From NCBI GenBank assembly GCA_963798745.1, contig CAWCUF010000002.1:372001-436000 (forward strand): a DNA stretch of 64,000 bases, given 5' to 3'. The position numbers were made by a program, and so were the translations under genes. The first letter of the stretch is position 1. Each line of letters begins with the position of its first letter. Shown here piece by piece: positions 14,831-24,149 of the stretch. This DNA comes from Prado023 sp963798745. GTDB taxonomy: Bacteria; Actinomycetota; Actinomycetes; S36-B12; CAIYMF01. Below the pieces are notes generated by a model. That model was not told the origin of the DNA. It was given only the letters and a program-made list of their open reading frames with translations, and did no database searches.

Positions 14831-17800
14831 ATGACCGTCCTGGCCACCTCGACGCCCGGCGCGACGCCGCGCACCCGGGACCCCAACCGTCCCGAGCCCT
14901 ACATCCGGGTCCGCGACCTCGCTGCCGAGTTGAGCGCCACCGTGGACGGTGAGGTCCGCTTCGACCCCGGGTCGCGGGGGGCCTACAGCACCGACAGCTC
15001 CAACTACCGACAGGTCCCGCTCGGGGTGGTGCTGCCGCGAACGGTCGAGGCCGGGGTCCAGGCCATCGCGGTGTGCCGGGCGCACCACGCCCCGATCACC
15101 TCCCGCGGCGGCGGGACAAGCCTGGCCGGCCAGACCACCAATGTGGCGGTCATCCTGGACTGGTCGAAGTACTGCACTCGGCTGGTGTCGGTCGACGTGC
15201 AGGCCCGGACCGCCATCGTGGAGCCGGGAATCGTGCTCGATGAGCTCAACGCGCAACTGGCTGAGCACGGCCTGATGTTCGGGCCCCGGCCCGCCACCCA
15301 CGACCACTGCACCCTCGGCGGGATGATCGGCAACAACTCGTGCGGGTCCACCGCGCAGGCCTACGGCAAGACCGTCGACAACGTCCGCCGCCTGGAGGTG
15401 CTGACCTACGACGGGCACCGGATGTGGGTCGGGCCGACCTCCGACGAGCAGTACACGCAGATCCTGGCCGGCGGCGGCCGCGGCGCGGAGATCCACCGCG
15501 GCCTGCGGGACCTGCGCGACTCGATCGCCGACCAGGTGCGGGCGCGGTTCCCGGACATCCCGCGTCGGGTGTCGGGCTACAACCTCGACGCGCTGCTGCC
15601 CGAGAACGGCTTCGACCTGGCGCGGCTGCTGGTCGGTTCGGAGGGCACCCTGGCCACGGTCCTGCGCGCGGAGGTGGCGCTGGTCGAGGTCCCGGCGAGC
15701 AACAGCCTGGTCGTGCTCGGCTACCCGGACGTGGCCAGCGCCGCCGACGCTGTGCCGCGCGTGCTGCCCCACGAGCCGCACCAGCTCGAGGGCCTCGACG
15801 ACCGACTGGTCGGCTTCGAGCGCGCCAAGGGCGCGCACGCCCACGCGCTGGCCGAGCTGCCCGAGGGCGCGGGCTGGCTGATGGTCAGCTTCACCGGGGA
15901 CACGCGGGCCGCCGCCGACGCCCGCGCCCAGGAGCTGATCGGTGACCTCGAGGGCACGCCGCACGCGCCGAGCGTTGCGTTCTTCGACGCACCGAAGGCC
16001 GAGGCCGAGTTGTGGGAGGTCCGCGAGGGTGGCCTGGGCGCCACGGCTCGGGCGCAGGGCATGCCCGACACCTGGCCCGGCTGGGAGGACTCGGCCGTCC
16101 CGCCGGACCGGCTGGGGGACTACCTGCGGGACCTGCAGGTCCTGTTCGACGAGTTCGGGTACGTGGGAGCCTCCCTCTACGGTCACTTCGGCCAGGGCTG
16201 CGTGCACACCCGGATCCCGTTCGACCTGGGCACCGCCGACGGGATCGCCAGGTTCCGGGCGTTCCTGACCCGGGCTGCCGAGTTGGTGGTCTCCTACGGC
16301 GGATCGCTGTCCGGCGAGCACGGCGACGGGCAGGGCCGGGGTGAGCTGCTGACCACCATGTTCGGTCCCGAGCTGGTCGCGGCCTTCGGCGCGGTCAAGT
16401 CGCTGTTCGACCCCGGGAACCGGATGAACCCGGGCAAGGTCGTGGCGCCCAACCCGCTGGACGGGCAGTTGCGGCTGGGCACCGCCTGGACCCCGACGCA
16501 GTTCGACACCGCATTCGCCTACCCCGACGACGAGGGCCGGTTCGAACGTGCCGTCCTGCGCTGCGTCGGGGTGGGCAACTGCCGCCACGACGATGGCGGG
16601 GTCATGTGCCCGTCCTACCGGGCCACCCGCGAGGAGGAGCACTCCACCCGCGGCCGCGCCCGGCTGCTGTTCGAGATGCTCGGCGGGCACGACGACTCGC
16701 CGATCACCGACGGATGGCGCTCCACCGAGGTCCGCGACGCCCTCGACCTGTGCCTGTCCTGCAAGGGGTGCAAGTCCGACTGCCCGGTCGGGGTGGACAT
16801 GGCCACCTACAAGGCCGAGTTCCTGCACCACCACTACGCGCGGCGGCTGCGACCCCGGGCGCACTACTCGATGGGCTGGCTGCCGCTGGCCGCCCAGGTG
16901 GCCGCCCGAACCCCGCGGGCGGTCAACGCCGTGGCCCAGGCACGCGGGCTGAGCGCGCTGATCAAGGCGGTCGGCGGGATCGACCAGCGCCGGGCGATCC
17001 CGCGGTTCGCCGAGCAGACGCTGCAGGACTGGTTCGCCGCCAGGCCGCCCACCGGCCCGGGCGAGCGTGGCCCGGTGCTGCTCTGGCCCGATACGTTCAC
17101 CAATCACCTGGATCCCGCGATCGGCCGGGCTGCGGTCGAGGTGCTCACCGACGCGGGCTACCAGGTCATCATGCCCAGCGAGCCGGTGTGCTGCGGGTTG
17201 ACGTGGATCTCCACCGGCCAGTTGGACGTGGCTGAGCGCGTCCTGCGCCGGACCCTGCGAATCCTGGCACCGCACCTGCAGGCGGGCACCCCGATCGTGG
17301 GGCTGGAGCCCTCCTGCACCGCGGTGTTCCGCAACGACGCCCGTGACCTGATGCCCGGGGACCGCGACGTGCAACGGCTGGCCGCCCAGACCGCCACCCT
17401 GGCCGAGCTCCTGCACCGGGGCAGCAGGGGCTGGGAACCGCCGACCGTGCGGCGCCGTGCAGTGGTGCAGACGCACTGCCACCAGCACGCCGTCATGGGC
17501 TTCGACGACGACACCGCACTGATGCGTGCGGCCGGCCTGGACGCCGAGGTGCTGGACGCCGGGTGCTGCGGGCTGGCCGGCAACTTCGGCTTCGAGGCCG
17601 GGCACTACGAGGTGTCGATGGCGGTGGCGCAGGCCGGTCTGCTGCCCGCAGTTCGCGAGGCGGACTCCGACGTCCTGGTGCTGGCCGACGGATTCAGTTG
17701 CCGCACCCAGATCGAGCAGGCCGGAACCGGGCACACGCCGCTGCACCTGGCGCAGGTCCTGGCCGCCGGGCTGCACGGTGCGGACCCGCAGATCCCGCGC

Positions 17801-17932
17801 GAGGGTTCGGTTCCCCATCCTCGCGGTGGTTCGCGGGGCAGGTGGGCGCGCCGGGTTGCCTTCGCCACCGTGGCGGTCCTGACCGGACTCGGCGCCGCCC
17901 GCATCCGCACCCAGGCAGGACGACGGCCATGA
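14831..17932 (+). CDS. FAD-linked and Fe-S D-lactate / 2-hydroxyacid dehydrogenase (Dld/YdiJ type)
   Basis: 1033 aa, the usual size of the fused family. Order: FAD-binding PCMH domain (about 45-260) with 'SRGGGTSLAGQTT'; FAD-oxidase C domain with 'ISLSGEHGDGQGR'-type motif near 495-505; two cluster motifs, 'CVGVGNCRHDDGGVMCP' and 'CLSCKGCKSDCPVG'; and two Cys-rich CCG motifs ('PVCCGLTW', 'GCCGLAGNFG'). A final basic hydrophobic segment (VAFATVAVLTGLGAA) could anchor it to the membrane. It oxidises D-lactate, D-2-hydroxyglutarate or glycolate and feeds the respiratory chain. It ends in an ATGA overlap with the next gene. Confidence 0.88.
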   Translation: MTVLATSTPGATPRTRDPNRPEPYIRVRDLAAELSATVDGEVRFDPGSRGAYSTDSSNYRQVPLGVVLPRTVEAGVQAIAVCRAHHAPITSRGGGTSLAGQTTNVAVILDWSKYCTRLVSVDVQARTAIVEPGIVLDELNAQLAEHGLMFGPRPATHDHCTLGGMIGNNSCGSTAQAYGKTVDNVRRLEVLTYDGHRMWVGPTSDEQYTQILAGGGRGAEIHRGLRDLRDSIADQVRARFPDIPRRVSGYNLDALLPENGFDLARLLVGSEGTLATVLRAEVALVEVPASNSLVVLGYPDVASAADAVPRVLPHEPHQLEGLDDRLVGFERAKGAHAHALAELPEGAGWLMVSFTGDTRAAADARAQELIGDLEGTPHAPSVAFFDAPKAEAELWEVREGGLGATARAQGMPDTWPGWEDSAVPPDRLGDYLRDLQVLFDEFGYVGASLYGHFGQGCVHTRIPFDLGTADGIARFRAFLTRAAELVVSYGGSLSGEHGDGQGRGELLTTMFGPELVAAFGAVKSLFDPGNRMNPGKVVAPNPLDGQLRLGTAWTPTQFDTAFAYPDDEGRFERAVLRCVGVGNCRHDDGGVMCPSYRATREEEHSTRGRARLLFEMLGGHDDSPITDGWRSTEVRDALDLCLSCKGCKSDCPVGVDMATYKAEFLHHHYARRLRPRAHYSMGWLPLAAQVAARTPRAVNAVAQARGLSALIKAVGGIDQRRAIPRFAEQTLQDWFAARPPTGPGERGPVLLWPDTFTNHLDPAIGRAAVEVLTDAGYQVIMPSEPVCCGLTWISTGQLDVAERVLRRTLRILAPHLQAGTPIVGLEPSCTAVFRNDARDLMPGDRDVQRLAAQTATLAELLHRGSRGWEPPTVRRRAVVQTHCHQHAVMGFDDDTALMRAAGLDAEVLDAGCCGLAGNFGFEAGHYEVSMAVAQAGLLPAVREADSDVLVLADGFSCRTQIEQAGTGHTPLHLAQVLAAGLHGADPQIPREGSVPHPRGGSRGRWARRVAFATVAVLTGLGAARIRTQAGRRP

Positions 17933-19038
17933 CGCGCTCCGATGATCGGATCACCAGGCTCGAGGTGGCTGCCTACACCGTGCCGACCGACCAGCCCGAG
18001 GCCGACGGCACGCTGGCATGGAACCAGACGACGATCGTGATCGTGCACGTCACCGCCGCGCACACCACCGGGATCGGATGGACCTACGCGCCCGCGGCCT
18101 GTGCCACCGTCGTGCGCGAGCTGCTCGCCCCGGTCGTGATGAACCGCGGCGTGCTGGACGTGGGTGGGTCGTGGCAGGCGATGGTCCGGGCGGTGCGCAA
18201 CGCCGGGCGGCCCGGGCTCGTCGGCTATGCGATCTCCGCGGTCGACACCGCGCTCTGGGATCTCAAGGCCCGAATGCTCGACCTGCCCCTGCATCGACTG
18301 CTCGGGTCGGTGCGTGGCGAGGTCCCCATCTACGGGAGCGGGGGGTTCACCACCTACGACGAGCAGACCCTGGCCGACCAGTTGGAGGGTTGGGTCGGCG
18401 GGTCGGGAATCCCCCGGGTGAAGATCAAGATCGGCCAGGACCGGGGCACCCGCGTCGCGCGCGACCTCGACCGGGTGGCCCAGGCCCGCAGCGTGATCGG
18501 TCCCGGCGTGGAGCTGTTCGTGGACGCCAACGGCGCCTACTGCGCCAAGCAGGCGATCCGGGTGGCCGCGCAGTTGAGCGAGCATGCCGTCAGCTGGTTC
18601 GAGGAGCCCGTGAGCTCGGAGGACCTCGACGGCCTGCGTGCAGTGCGTGAGGCCGTCGCCCCCGACGTCACGGCGGGGGAGTACGGAGCTGACCTGGCCT
18701 ACTTCGCGCGCATGTGCGCCGCCCAAGCCGTCGACTGCCTGCAGGTGGACGTCTCACGGTGCGGTGGGATCACCGAGTGGCTGCGGGTGGCGGCCGTGGC
18801 GGCGGCCCACCAGCTCGAGGTCTCCGGGCACTGCGCCCCGCACCTGCACGTGCACGTCGCGGCGGCCACCCCCAACCTGCGGCACCTCGAATGGTTCCAT
18901 GACCACACCCGCATCGAGGCGCGGCTCTTCGCCGGCACCTTGACGCCCGCGGGCGGCGTGCTGGTCCCCGACGACCACGCAGCGGGCAACGGGCTCACCC
19001 TGCGCCCCGCCGAGGCAGACCCGTTCCGCGTGGGCTGA
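17929..19038 (+). CDS. Enolase-superfamily (mandelate racemase/muconate lactonizing) enzyme
   Basis: 369 aa beginning MTRSDDRITRLEVAAYTVPTD. The barrel shows 'VKIKIGQD' (KxK-type catalytic Lys), 'VELFVDANGAY' (first metal Asp), 'SWFEEPVSSED' (Glu) and 'VTAGEYGAD' (Glu), followed by 'CLQVDVSRCGGITEW' and 'SGHCAPHLHVHVAA'. Such enzymes abstract a proton next to a carboxylate; many act as sugar-acid dehydratases. Its operon partners suggest a hydroxyacid or sugar-acid pathway that yields pyruvate or lactate, but the exact substrate is not readable. Confidence 0.87.
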   Translation: MTRSDDRITRLEVAAYTVPTDQPEADGTLAWNQTTIVIVHVTAAHTTGIGWTYAPAACATVVRELLAPVVMNRGVLDVGGSWQAMVRAVRNAGRPGLVGYAISAVDTALWDLKARMLDLPLHRLLGSVRGEVPIYGSGGFTTYDEQTLADQLEGWVGGSGIPRVKIKIGQDRGTRVARDLDRVAQARSVIGPGVELFVDANGAYCAKQAIRVAAQLSEHAVSWFEEPVSSEDLDGLRAVREAVAPDVTAGEYGADLAYFARMCAAQAVDCLQVDVSRCGGITEWLRVAAVAAAHQLEVSGHCAPHLHVHVAAATPNLRHLEWFHDHTRIEARLFAGTLTPAGGVLVPDDHAAGNGLTLRPAEADPFRVG

Positions 19039-19092
19039 CCGCGGGGCCCGACCAGCCCGGCGCACTGACCGGCACCAGCCGAGGAGGCACAG

Positions 19093-20157
19093 ATGATCGA
19101 CCAGCAGACCTCAGCCCACACGCCGACAGCCGATCGGCCCCGCTCCGCCGAGGCGGTGGTCGTGACGGGGGCCAGCGGTGGCATCGGCCGCGCCGTGGCC
19201 CGCGCGTTCGGTGAACGGGGTGCCAACGTCGCGCTGCTGGCTCGCGGGGAGACGGGTTTGCGGGCCGCCGCCCAGGAGGTCGAGAGTGCCGGTGGCCGGG
19301 CGCTGGTGCTGCCGACCGATGTGGCTGATGCCGAGCAGGTCATGGCCAGTGCCCGGGCTGCCCAGGCCGAGTTCGGCCGGATCGACGTGTGGGTGAATGT
19401 GGCCTTCACCTCGGTGTTCGCGCCCTTCACCGAGATCAGCGCAGCGGAGTTCAAGCGGGTCACCGATGTCAGCTACCTGGGCTACGTGCACGGCACGATG
19501 GCCGCGCTGGAGCTGATGCGTCCCGCGGACCGAGGCACGATCGTGCAGGTCGGCTCGGCGCTGGCGTACCGCGGGATTCCGCTGCAGAGCGCCTACTGCG
19601 GTGCCAAGCACGCCATCCAGGGCTTCCACGAGTCGTTGCGCTGCGAACTGCTGCACGAGGGCAGCGGCATCCAGGTGACGATGGTCCAGATGCCGGCCGT
19701 GAACACCCCGCAGTTCTCATGGGTGCTGTCCCGGTTGCCGCACCGGGCCCAGCCCGTCCCGCCGATCTACCAGCCCGAGGTGGCTGCCCGCGCGGTGCTG
19801 CACGCGGCCGATCATCCGGGCCGGCGTGAGTACTGGGTGGGGGCCAGCACGGTGGGCACGCTGGTCGCGAATGCGGTGGCACCGGGCCTGCTGGACCGCT
19901 ACCTGGCGCGTACCGGGTTCGACTCCCAGCAGACCGACCAGCCCGACGACCACTCCCGGCCGGTCAACCTGTGGCAACCCGCCGACGGTGTGGCGGGTGA
20001 GGACTACGGGGCGCACGGCTCGTTCGACGACCGGGCGTTGGCGCGGTCAACCCAGCTCTGGGCCAGCCAGCACCACGGCCTGGTCGCCGCCGCGGTGGGT
20101 GTCGCCGCCTCGGTGGCATCGATCGGCGTCCTGGCTGCGCAACGTGCGCGTCGATGA
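19093..20157 (+). CDS. Short-chain dehydrogenase/reductase with C-terminal hydrophobic tail
   Basis: 354 aa; start behind GAGGAGG. The Rossmann motif TGASGGIG (24-31), 'VVNVAF'-like segment in place of NNAG, a Ser in 'VQVGSALAYRG' and catalytic 'YCGAKHA' (Tyr/Lys) identify an SDR. The length exceeds the usual 250 because of a C-terminal extension with a possible membrane anchor (LVAAAVGVAASVASIGVLAA). NAD(P)H-dependent oxidation or reduction of an alcohol/ketone is expected. It overlaps the following small gene by ATGA. Confidence 0.87.
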   Translation: MIDQQTSAHTPTADRPRSAEAVVVTGASGGIGRAVARAFGERGANVALLARGETGLRAAAQEVESAGGRALVLPTDVADAEQVMASARAAQAEFGRIDVWVNVAFTSVFAPFTEISAAEFKRVTDVSYLGYVHGTMAALELMRPADRGTIVQVGSALAYRGIPLQSAYCGAKHAIQGFHESLRCELLHEGSGIQVTMVQMPAVNTPQFSWVLSRLPHRAQPVPPIYQPEVAARAVLHAADHPGRREYWVGASTVGTLVANAVAPGLLDRYLARTGFDSQQTDQPDDHSRPVNLWQPADGVAGEDYGAHGSFDDRALARSTQLWASQHHGLVAAAVGVAASVASIGVLAAQRARR

Positions 20158-20531
20158 GCCGGTCTCTGTCGCCCCGGGTCGGCGCGCCCGCGCGCCAGCT
20201 CGCCTCGGCGCGACTCGGATGGGCAGCGGTGCTGCTCGCGGTGCCTGGGCCCCTCTATGAGTTCGCGGCCGGTCGGCGCGGCACGCCCACCGAGGTGGGG
20301 ATCGTGCGACTGCTGGGCCTGCGTGAGGTCGGCCAGGCGGCGATCACCGTGAATCGGCCGACGGCTGGGGTACTACGCGCCGGCGCGGCCGTCGACGCGT
20401 TGCACGCGCTGAGCATGGTCGCGCTCGCCCTGGGCTCCGCCGCGCACCGACGACCCGCCCTGGCGAGTGGCACTCTGGCAGCGGCCGCCAGCGCGAGTGG
20501 ATTCGCGATAGCGGCGGGGTCGCGGCCATGA
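20154..20531 (+). CDS. Small integral membrane protein of unknown function
   Basis: 125 aa, starting in an ATGA overlap with the SDR gene. At least three hydrophobic stretches (WAAVLLAVPGPLYEF, DALHALSMVALALGSA, ASGTLAAAASASGFAIAAG) suggest a short multi-pass protein. The region 'IVRLLGLREVGQAAITV' recalls small DUF4267-type proteins, but I cannot assign it. The gene ends 40 bases from a convergent lipoprotein gene. Confidence 0.72.
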   Translation: MSRSLSPRVGAPARQLASARLGWAAVLLAVPGPLYEFAAGRRGTPTEVGIVRLLGLREVGQAAITVNRPTAGVLRAGAAVDALHALSMVALALGSAAHRRPALASGTLAAAASASGFAIAAGSRP

Positions 20532-20571
20532 GGACGTGGCCGATGGTCTGACACTCCCGGACGAGTCCCGC

Positions 20572-21798
20572 TCAGCCCGCGGTCTGCACCCAGGACTGCC
20601 CGGTCGCACCCGCGATGAGGACCCCGGCGTCGTTGCTGAACAGGATGCCGGGCAGCGCGACCTCGCTGGCCAGCTCCGAACCGGTTCTGGCGTCCAGGAC
20701 CACGCCGTCGGGTTCGGCGCCCGACACGGTTCCATAGAGCCAGTCGCGGTACGTGGTCGTCAGGGTCGGGACGTGCCGCGAGCCACTGGTGATCGACCAG
20801 AGCTGCTCGCCGGTGGCCAGGTCGTAGCCGGACATCGACTGGCCCCGGTCGCCCTCGTGGCAGGCGACCACGGTGGCCGCCAGGTGGCAGTCCAGGAGCT
20901 CCTCGGGCGCCTGCACAAGGTCGGTCGCCGCCGTCACCGCCCCGGTCGTAGGGTCCACCCAGAGCAGGCGATGGCCGTCGGCGCCGGCTTCGTCGATCAG
21001 GTAGGCGGTGTCGGTGCCTCCCAGGTAGGCGTGGTCGGTCGCTTCCTCGGCGAGGTCCCAGAGCAGCTCACCCGTGCGTGCGTCCAGCCCTGCCATGCCC
21101 ACGGTCCAGTCCGCGGCCACAGTGCGGACCAGGACCACGCTCGGATCGGCGCCGTAGGCCTGGTCGTCGACGGTCCAGGCGATGGTGGCCGCAGGTAGGC
21201 GCAGCGCTGTGGTGGACGCTCCCACCTCGGGATCGGCCGAGAGGACGATCCGCGTTGAATCGGCGCTGAGGATCTGCGGTGGCACGGCCCAGGCCCCCAC
21301 CTCCTGGTCCGGGGCCCCCACGAAGGCTGAGTCCAGCATCGCTCCGGTACCGGCGTCCAGGGTCATGAGCTGCACCCCGAGGACGTCGTCGCGCCCGTCC
21401 TGCCCGATCAGGGTTACCGAGCGGACTGCGTGCACGGTCGCCGCATCACCGCTGACTCCGACCGTCGGCAGCGCGTCCGAGGGTTCCAGCCCCACGGAGG
21501 GGAAGGCGGTCGACCAGGTCTGCGTCGCGCTGACCAGGTCGATCCGTTCCACCTGATCCGTACCGAATGATCGGTAGCCACTTGCGTCCACGATGTGCAG
21601 TTCCCCGGCGGGTTCGGCTCCGTGCCCGGGGATCGTGACCCCAGCTGCCAGTTCCTCGAGCAGCGGTGCGGCGGTCGGCGGCGACGTCGCCGGTGGTTGC
21701 GGCGAAGTCCCGTTCGTGCAGCCGGGCAGCAGGAGCGCCGCGAGGGTCACCCCGGCGGCGAGCAGCGCGATCCGACCCGCGGAGCTCCCATGTCTCAT
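20572..21798 (-). CDS. Lipoprotein with PQQ-like beta-propeller repeats
   Basis: 408 aa. The N-terminus has a signal peptide and lipobox (LLLPGCTNG), so the protein is exported and lipid-anchored. The remainder contains propeller-blade repeats such as 'WTVGMAGLDARTGELLWDLAEE', 'LLWVDPTTGAVTAA', 'MSGYDLATGEQLWSITSG' and 'GVVLDARTGSELAS', as in PQQ-dependent dehydrogenases and BamB; no PQQ-binding catalytic residues are evident. A scaffold or sensor role at the cell surface is likely. It is divergent from the Gfo/Idh gene, only 35 bases apart. Confidence 0.85.
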   Translation of the reverse strand: MRHGSSAGRIALLAAGVTLAALLLPGCTNGTSPQPPATSPPTAAPLLEELAAGVTIPGHGAEPAGELHIVDASGYRSFGTDQVERIDLVSATQTWSTAFPSVGLEPSDALPTVGVSGDAATVHAVRSVTLIGQDGRDDVLGVQLMTLDAGTGAMLDSAFVGAPDQEVGAWAVPPQILSADSTRIVLSADPEVGASTTALRLPAATIAWTVDDQAYGADPSVVLVRTVAADWTVGMAGLDARTGELLWDLAEEATDHAYLGGTDTAYLIDEAGADGHRLLWVDPTTGAVTAATDLVQAPEELLDCHLAATVVACHEGDRGQSMSGYDLATGEQLWSITSGSRHVPTLTTTYRDWLYGTVSGAEPDGVVLDARTGSELASEVALPGILFSNDAGVLIAGATGQSWVQTAG

Positions 21799-21833
21799 CC
21801 CACCGATGTTACGACCGCCGGTACGGTGTGGCG

Positions 21834-22841
21834 ATGACCTCCCATGATGATCCGATCGACGCCCCTGAACTGCGCTGGGGGGTGCTGGGCCCAGGCGGGA
21901 TCGCCGGCGTGTTCGCCGAGGCCGTGCACCGCTACACCCGTTCCAGGGTGGTCGCCGTCGGGTCCCGGTCGGCCGACCGCGCGCAGCAGTTCGGCACGGC
22001 CCACGGAGTGCCGGCGGTGCACGGCACCTACGTGGCGCTGGTCGAGGATCCCTCGGTGCAGGCGGTCTACGTCGCCTCGCCGCACTCCGAACATCGGGCG
22101 CACGCCCTGCTGGCGATCGCCGCGGGAAAGCACGTCCTGGTCGAGAAGGCGTTCACCCGCAACAGTCCTGAGGCCAGGGAGGTCCTCGATGCCGCCGAAG
22201 CGGCCGGTGTGTTCGTGATGGAAGCCATGTGGACCCGGTTCCTGCCGCACATGACCGCCCTGCACGACGTGCTGGCGCGCGGCGAGATCGGCGAACTGGT
22301 CGGAGTGAGCGCCGACCACGGCCAGAACATGCGGACGCTGCCCGACGTGCACCGGTTGCACAATCCCGTGCTGGCCGGGGGTGCCCTGCTCGATCTCGGC
22401 GTCTACCCGATCTCCTTCGCCCACGACGTGCTCGGGGTGCCTGATCGGGTCCAGGCGCTCGGGTCGCGCACCCCGACCGGCGTGGACGGCCAGGTGAGCG
22501 TCACCCTGGGGTTCGGCGCGACGTCCCAGGCCTCGCTGCACACGACGCTGTGGGCCAAGACTCCGACCGTCGGGGTCGTGTTCGGGTCCGCGGGCCGGAT
22601 CGAGATCGCCAGTGAGTTCTACCGACCCACCACCTTCGAGGTGGTCCGCGACGACGGCGATCGGTGGACCTTCGACGGCCGGGTCGAGGGCGGCTTCCAG
22701 TACCAGGCCGCTGAGGTCGCGCGCTGCGTGGCCGCCGGGCTGACCCGGAGCGAGCGGATGAGCGGGGCCAACACCCTCGAGGTGATGGCGACCATGGACG
22801 AGATCCGGCGTCAGATCGGCGTCAGCTACGCCGGGGAGTAG
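21834..22841 (+). CDS. Gfo/Idh/MocA-family NAD(P)-dependent oxidoreductase
   Basis: 335 aa from MTSHDDPID; the in-frame codons upstream overlap the divergent gene. 'RWGVLGPGGIAGVFAEAV' is the Rossmann fold; 'VLVEKAFTRN' carries the conserved EK(P/A) motif with the catalytic Lys. The C-terminal alpha/beta domain includes 'GGALLDLGVYPISFAHDVLG', typical of the trans-1,2-dihydrobenzenediol/glucose-fructose-type members. It would oxidise or reduce a sugar or cyclitol. It converges on the SMP-30 gene. Confidence 0.88.
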   Translation: MTSHDDPIDAPELRWGVLGPGGIAGVFAEAVHRYTRSRVVAVGSRSADRAQQFGTAHGVPAVHGTYVALVEDPSVQAVYVASPHSEHRAHALLAIAAGKHVLVEKAFTRNSPEAREVLDAAEAAGVFVMEAMWTRFLPHMTALHDVLARGEIGELVGVSADHGQNMRTLPDVHRLHNPVLAGGALLDLGVYPISFAHDVLGVPDRVQALGSRTPTGVDGQVSVTLGFGATSQASLHTTLWAKTPTVGVVFGSAGRIEIASEFYRPTTFEVVRDDGDRWTFDGRVEGGFQYQAAEVARCVAAGLTRSERMSGANTLEVMATMDEIRRQIGVSYAGE

Positions 22842-22863
22842 CGCCGATCGCCTCGCTGGCCGC

Positions 22864-23727
22864 TCAGCCGGCGAACGGCAGCGGGGGCAGGCCGGTGACC
22901 CCGGGCAGCGCCCGGAACACAGATCCGGCCTGCGGGTGCTCGGTGCTCGACAGGCCCTCGGCGGAGGTCGTGATGAACAACTCGTCGAGGTTCGCTCCGC
23001 CGAACGTGCACGCAGTGGGCTGCGGGGTGGGCACGTCCAGCACGACCAGCAGTGGACCCGACGGGCTGTAGCAGCGCACGGCTCCGCCCCGGAACAGCGC
23101 GACCCAGAGGTTTCCGTCGCTGTCGATGGTCAGGCCGTCCGGGGTGCCCGCGCCGGATTCGATGTCCGCGACCACGCGCCTGGCGCCGAACGTGCCGGCC
23201 TGGGCGTCGAACTCCAGGGCGTCGATCCGTCGCGTGGGGGAGTCGATGTAGTACGCGGTGCGGCCATCGCGTGACCAGACCAGCCCGTTGGAGGTCGTGA
23301 CGCCGGTCAGGACCGTGGTGATGGTGCCCTCGGGGTCCAGCCGGTAGACGCAGCCGGCGCCGGGGGTCTTGTCATAGGCCATGGTGCCGCAGTAGAAACG
23401 GCCCTGCGGGTCGCAACCGCCCTCGTTCATGCGCACGCTCGGGTCGGTGAAGGCGGTGTGCGTGCGCACAGCCGGCTCACCCAGGCTGTCGTGGACGGCG
23501 AACCCGCGCTCGGTGGCGACCACCCAGCCCGGATGGTCCCGGCGCGGGCGCAACGCGGCGGCCACGGTGCCCACGTGGGCACGGACGACGTTCCCGGTGC
23601 CCGGGTCAACGTGCAGGACGTCGCCGGCGAGCATGTCGACCCAGTGCAGGGCACCGCTGCGGACGTCCCAGACCGGTCCCTCGCCGTGGTGCGCGATCGG
23701 CTCGGTGAAGGTCTCGACCGGGCTCAC
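22864..23727 (-). CDS. SMP-30/gluconolactonase/LRE-family lactonase
   Basis: 287 aa from a GTG (VSPVETFTEP). 'HHGEGPVWD' supplies the metal-binding Glu and 'LHWVDML' follows; later 'RMNEGGCDPQGRFYCGTMAY' (metal Asn region), 'TSNGLVWSRDGRTAYYIDS' and 'GTPDGLTIDSDGNLWVALF' complete the six-bladed propeller. It hydrolyses sugar lactones such as gluconolactone. A 14-codon frame with a stronger start overlaps its GTG (GTGA); the real N-terminus may begin there if one base is missing. Confidence 0.85.
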   Translation of the reverse strand: MSPVETFTEPIAHHGEGPVWDVRSGALHWVDMLAGDVLHVDPGTGNVVRAHVGTVAAALRPRRDHPGWVVATERGFAVHDSLGEPAVRTHTAFTDPSVRMNEGGCDPQGRFYCGTMAYDKTPGAGCVYRLDPEGTITTVLTGVTTSNGLVWSRDGRTAYYIDSPTRRIDALEFDAQAGTFGARRVVADIESGAGTPDGLTIDSDGNLWVALFRGGAVRCYSPSGPLLVVLDVPTPQPTACTFGGANLDELFITTSAEGLSSTEHPQAGSVFRALPGVTGLPPLPFAG

Positions 23728-23768
23728 GGCGCGCAATCCTGGTGCGGGTCGGGGCGCTGCTCGGTCAT
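23724..23768 (-). other. Mini open frame upstream of the lactonase gene (leader peptide or frameshifted start)
   Basis: ATG behind GAGGAGAGCCC, 14 codons (MTEQRPDPHQDCAP) and a TGA that overlaps the lactonase GTG. A better start site for a tiny peptide than for the enzyme suggests either translational coupling or a single-base error that split the true N-terminus. Confidence 0.4.
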
Positions 23769-23799
23769 GGGCTCTCCTCGGGCGGGGCGGGATGCGTGC

Positions 23800-24145
23800 G
23801 GTGCCTACCCTAGGCGGTGCCGGGTACGAGCAGACGCTGGCGCAGCGCGTCCTCAACCCACTGGGTCCGGGCGCCAGCTCATTCGAGGACATCTGGCTGC
23901 ACCAGGGTCGGCATCGGGGCAAGCCAGTGGGTCCGTGGCACCTGGCCGCGCTCGCGGGCGCCGGCGGCCTGCGGGCACCGGCCGTCGAGCTGCTGAGCTA
24001 CCTCGAGGCGGTCCGGGACGGAACCAGTCTGTTCGCCGAGGCGATCGCCGAGACGCTGCGACCACGCGTGGACAAGGGGCGGATCTGGTTGGGACTGGGC
24101 TGGTTCTGGCTCGGCGACGGCGCTCTGCTGCCCCACATCGGGGGC
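23800..24145 (+). pseudogene. Fragment of a beta-lactamase-family (class C type) serine hydrolase
   Basis: A C-terminal piece only. 'YEQTLAQRVLNPLGP', 'PWHLAALAGAGGLR', 'ELLSYLEAVRDG', 'RIWLGLGWFWL' and 'GALLPHIGGTGRG' follow the order of the C-terminal third of class C beta-lactamase-like proteins, where the last motif corresponds to the HNGGTGG loop. The SxxK and YxN motifs are absent. It runs straight into a second remnant, so it is a deletion scar. Confidence 0.6.
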
Positions 24146-24149
24146 ACCG

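Noticed and set aside
14060..17818. 1252-codon minus-strand frame
   Set aside because: Antisense to the ThDP and FAD/Fe-S enzymes; composition (His, Arg, Gly, Gln) is typical of an antisense shadow.
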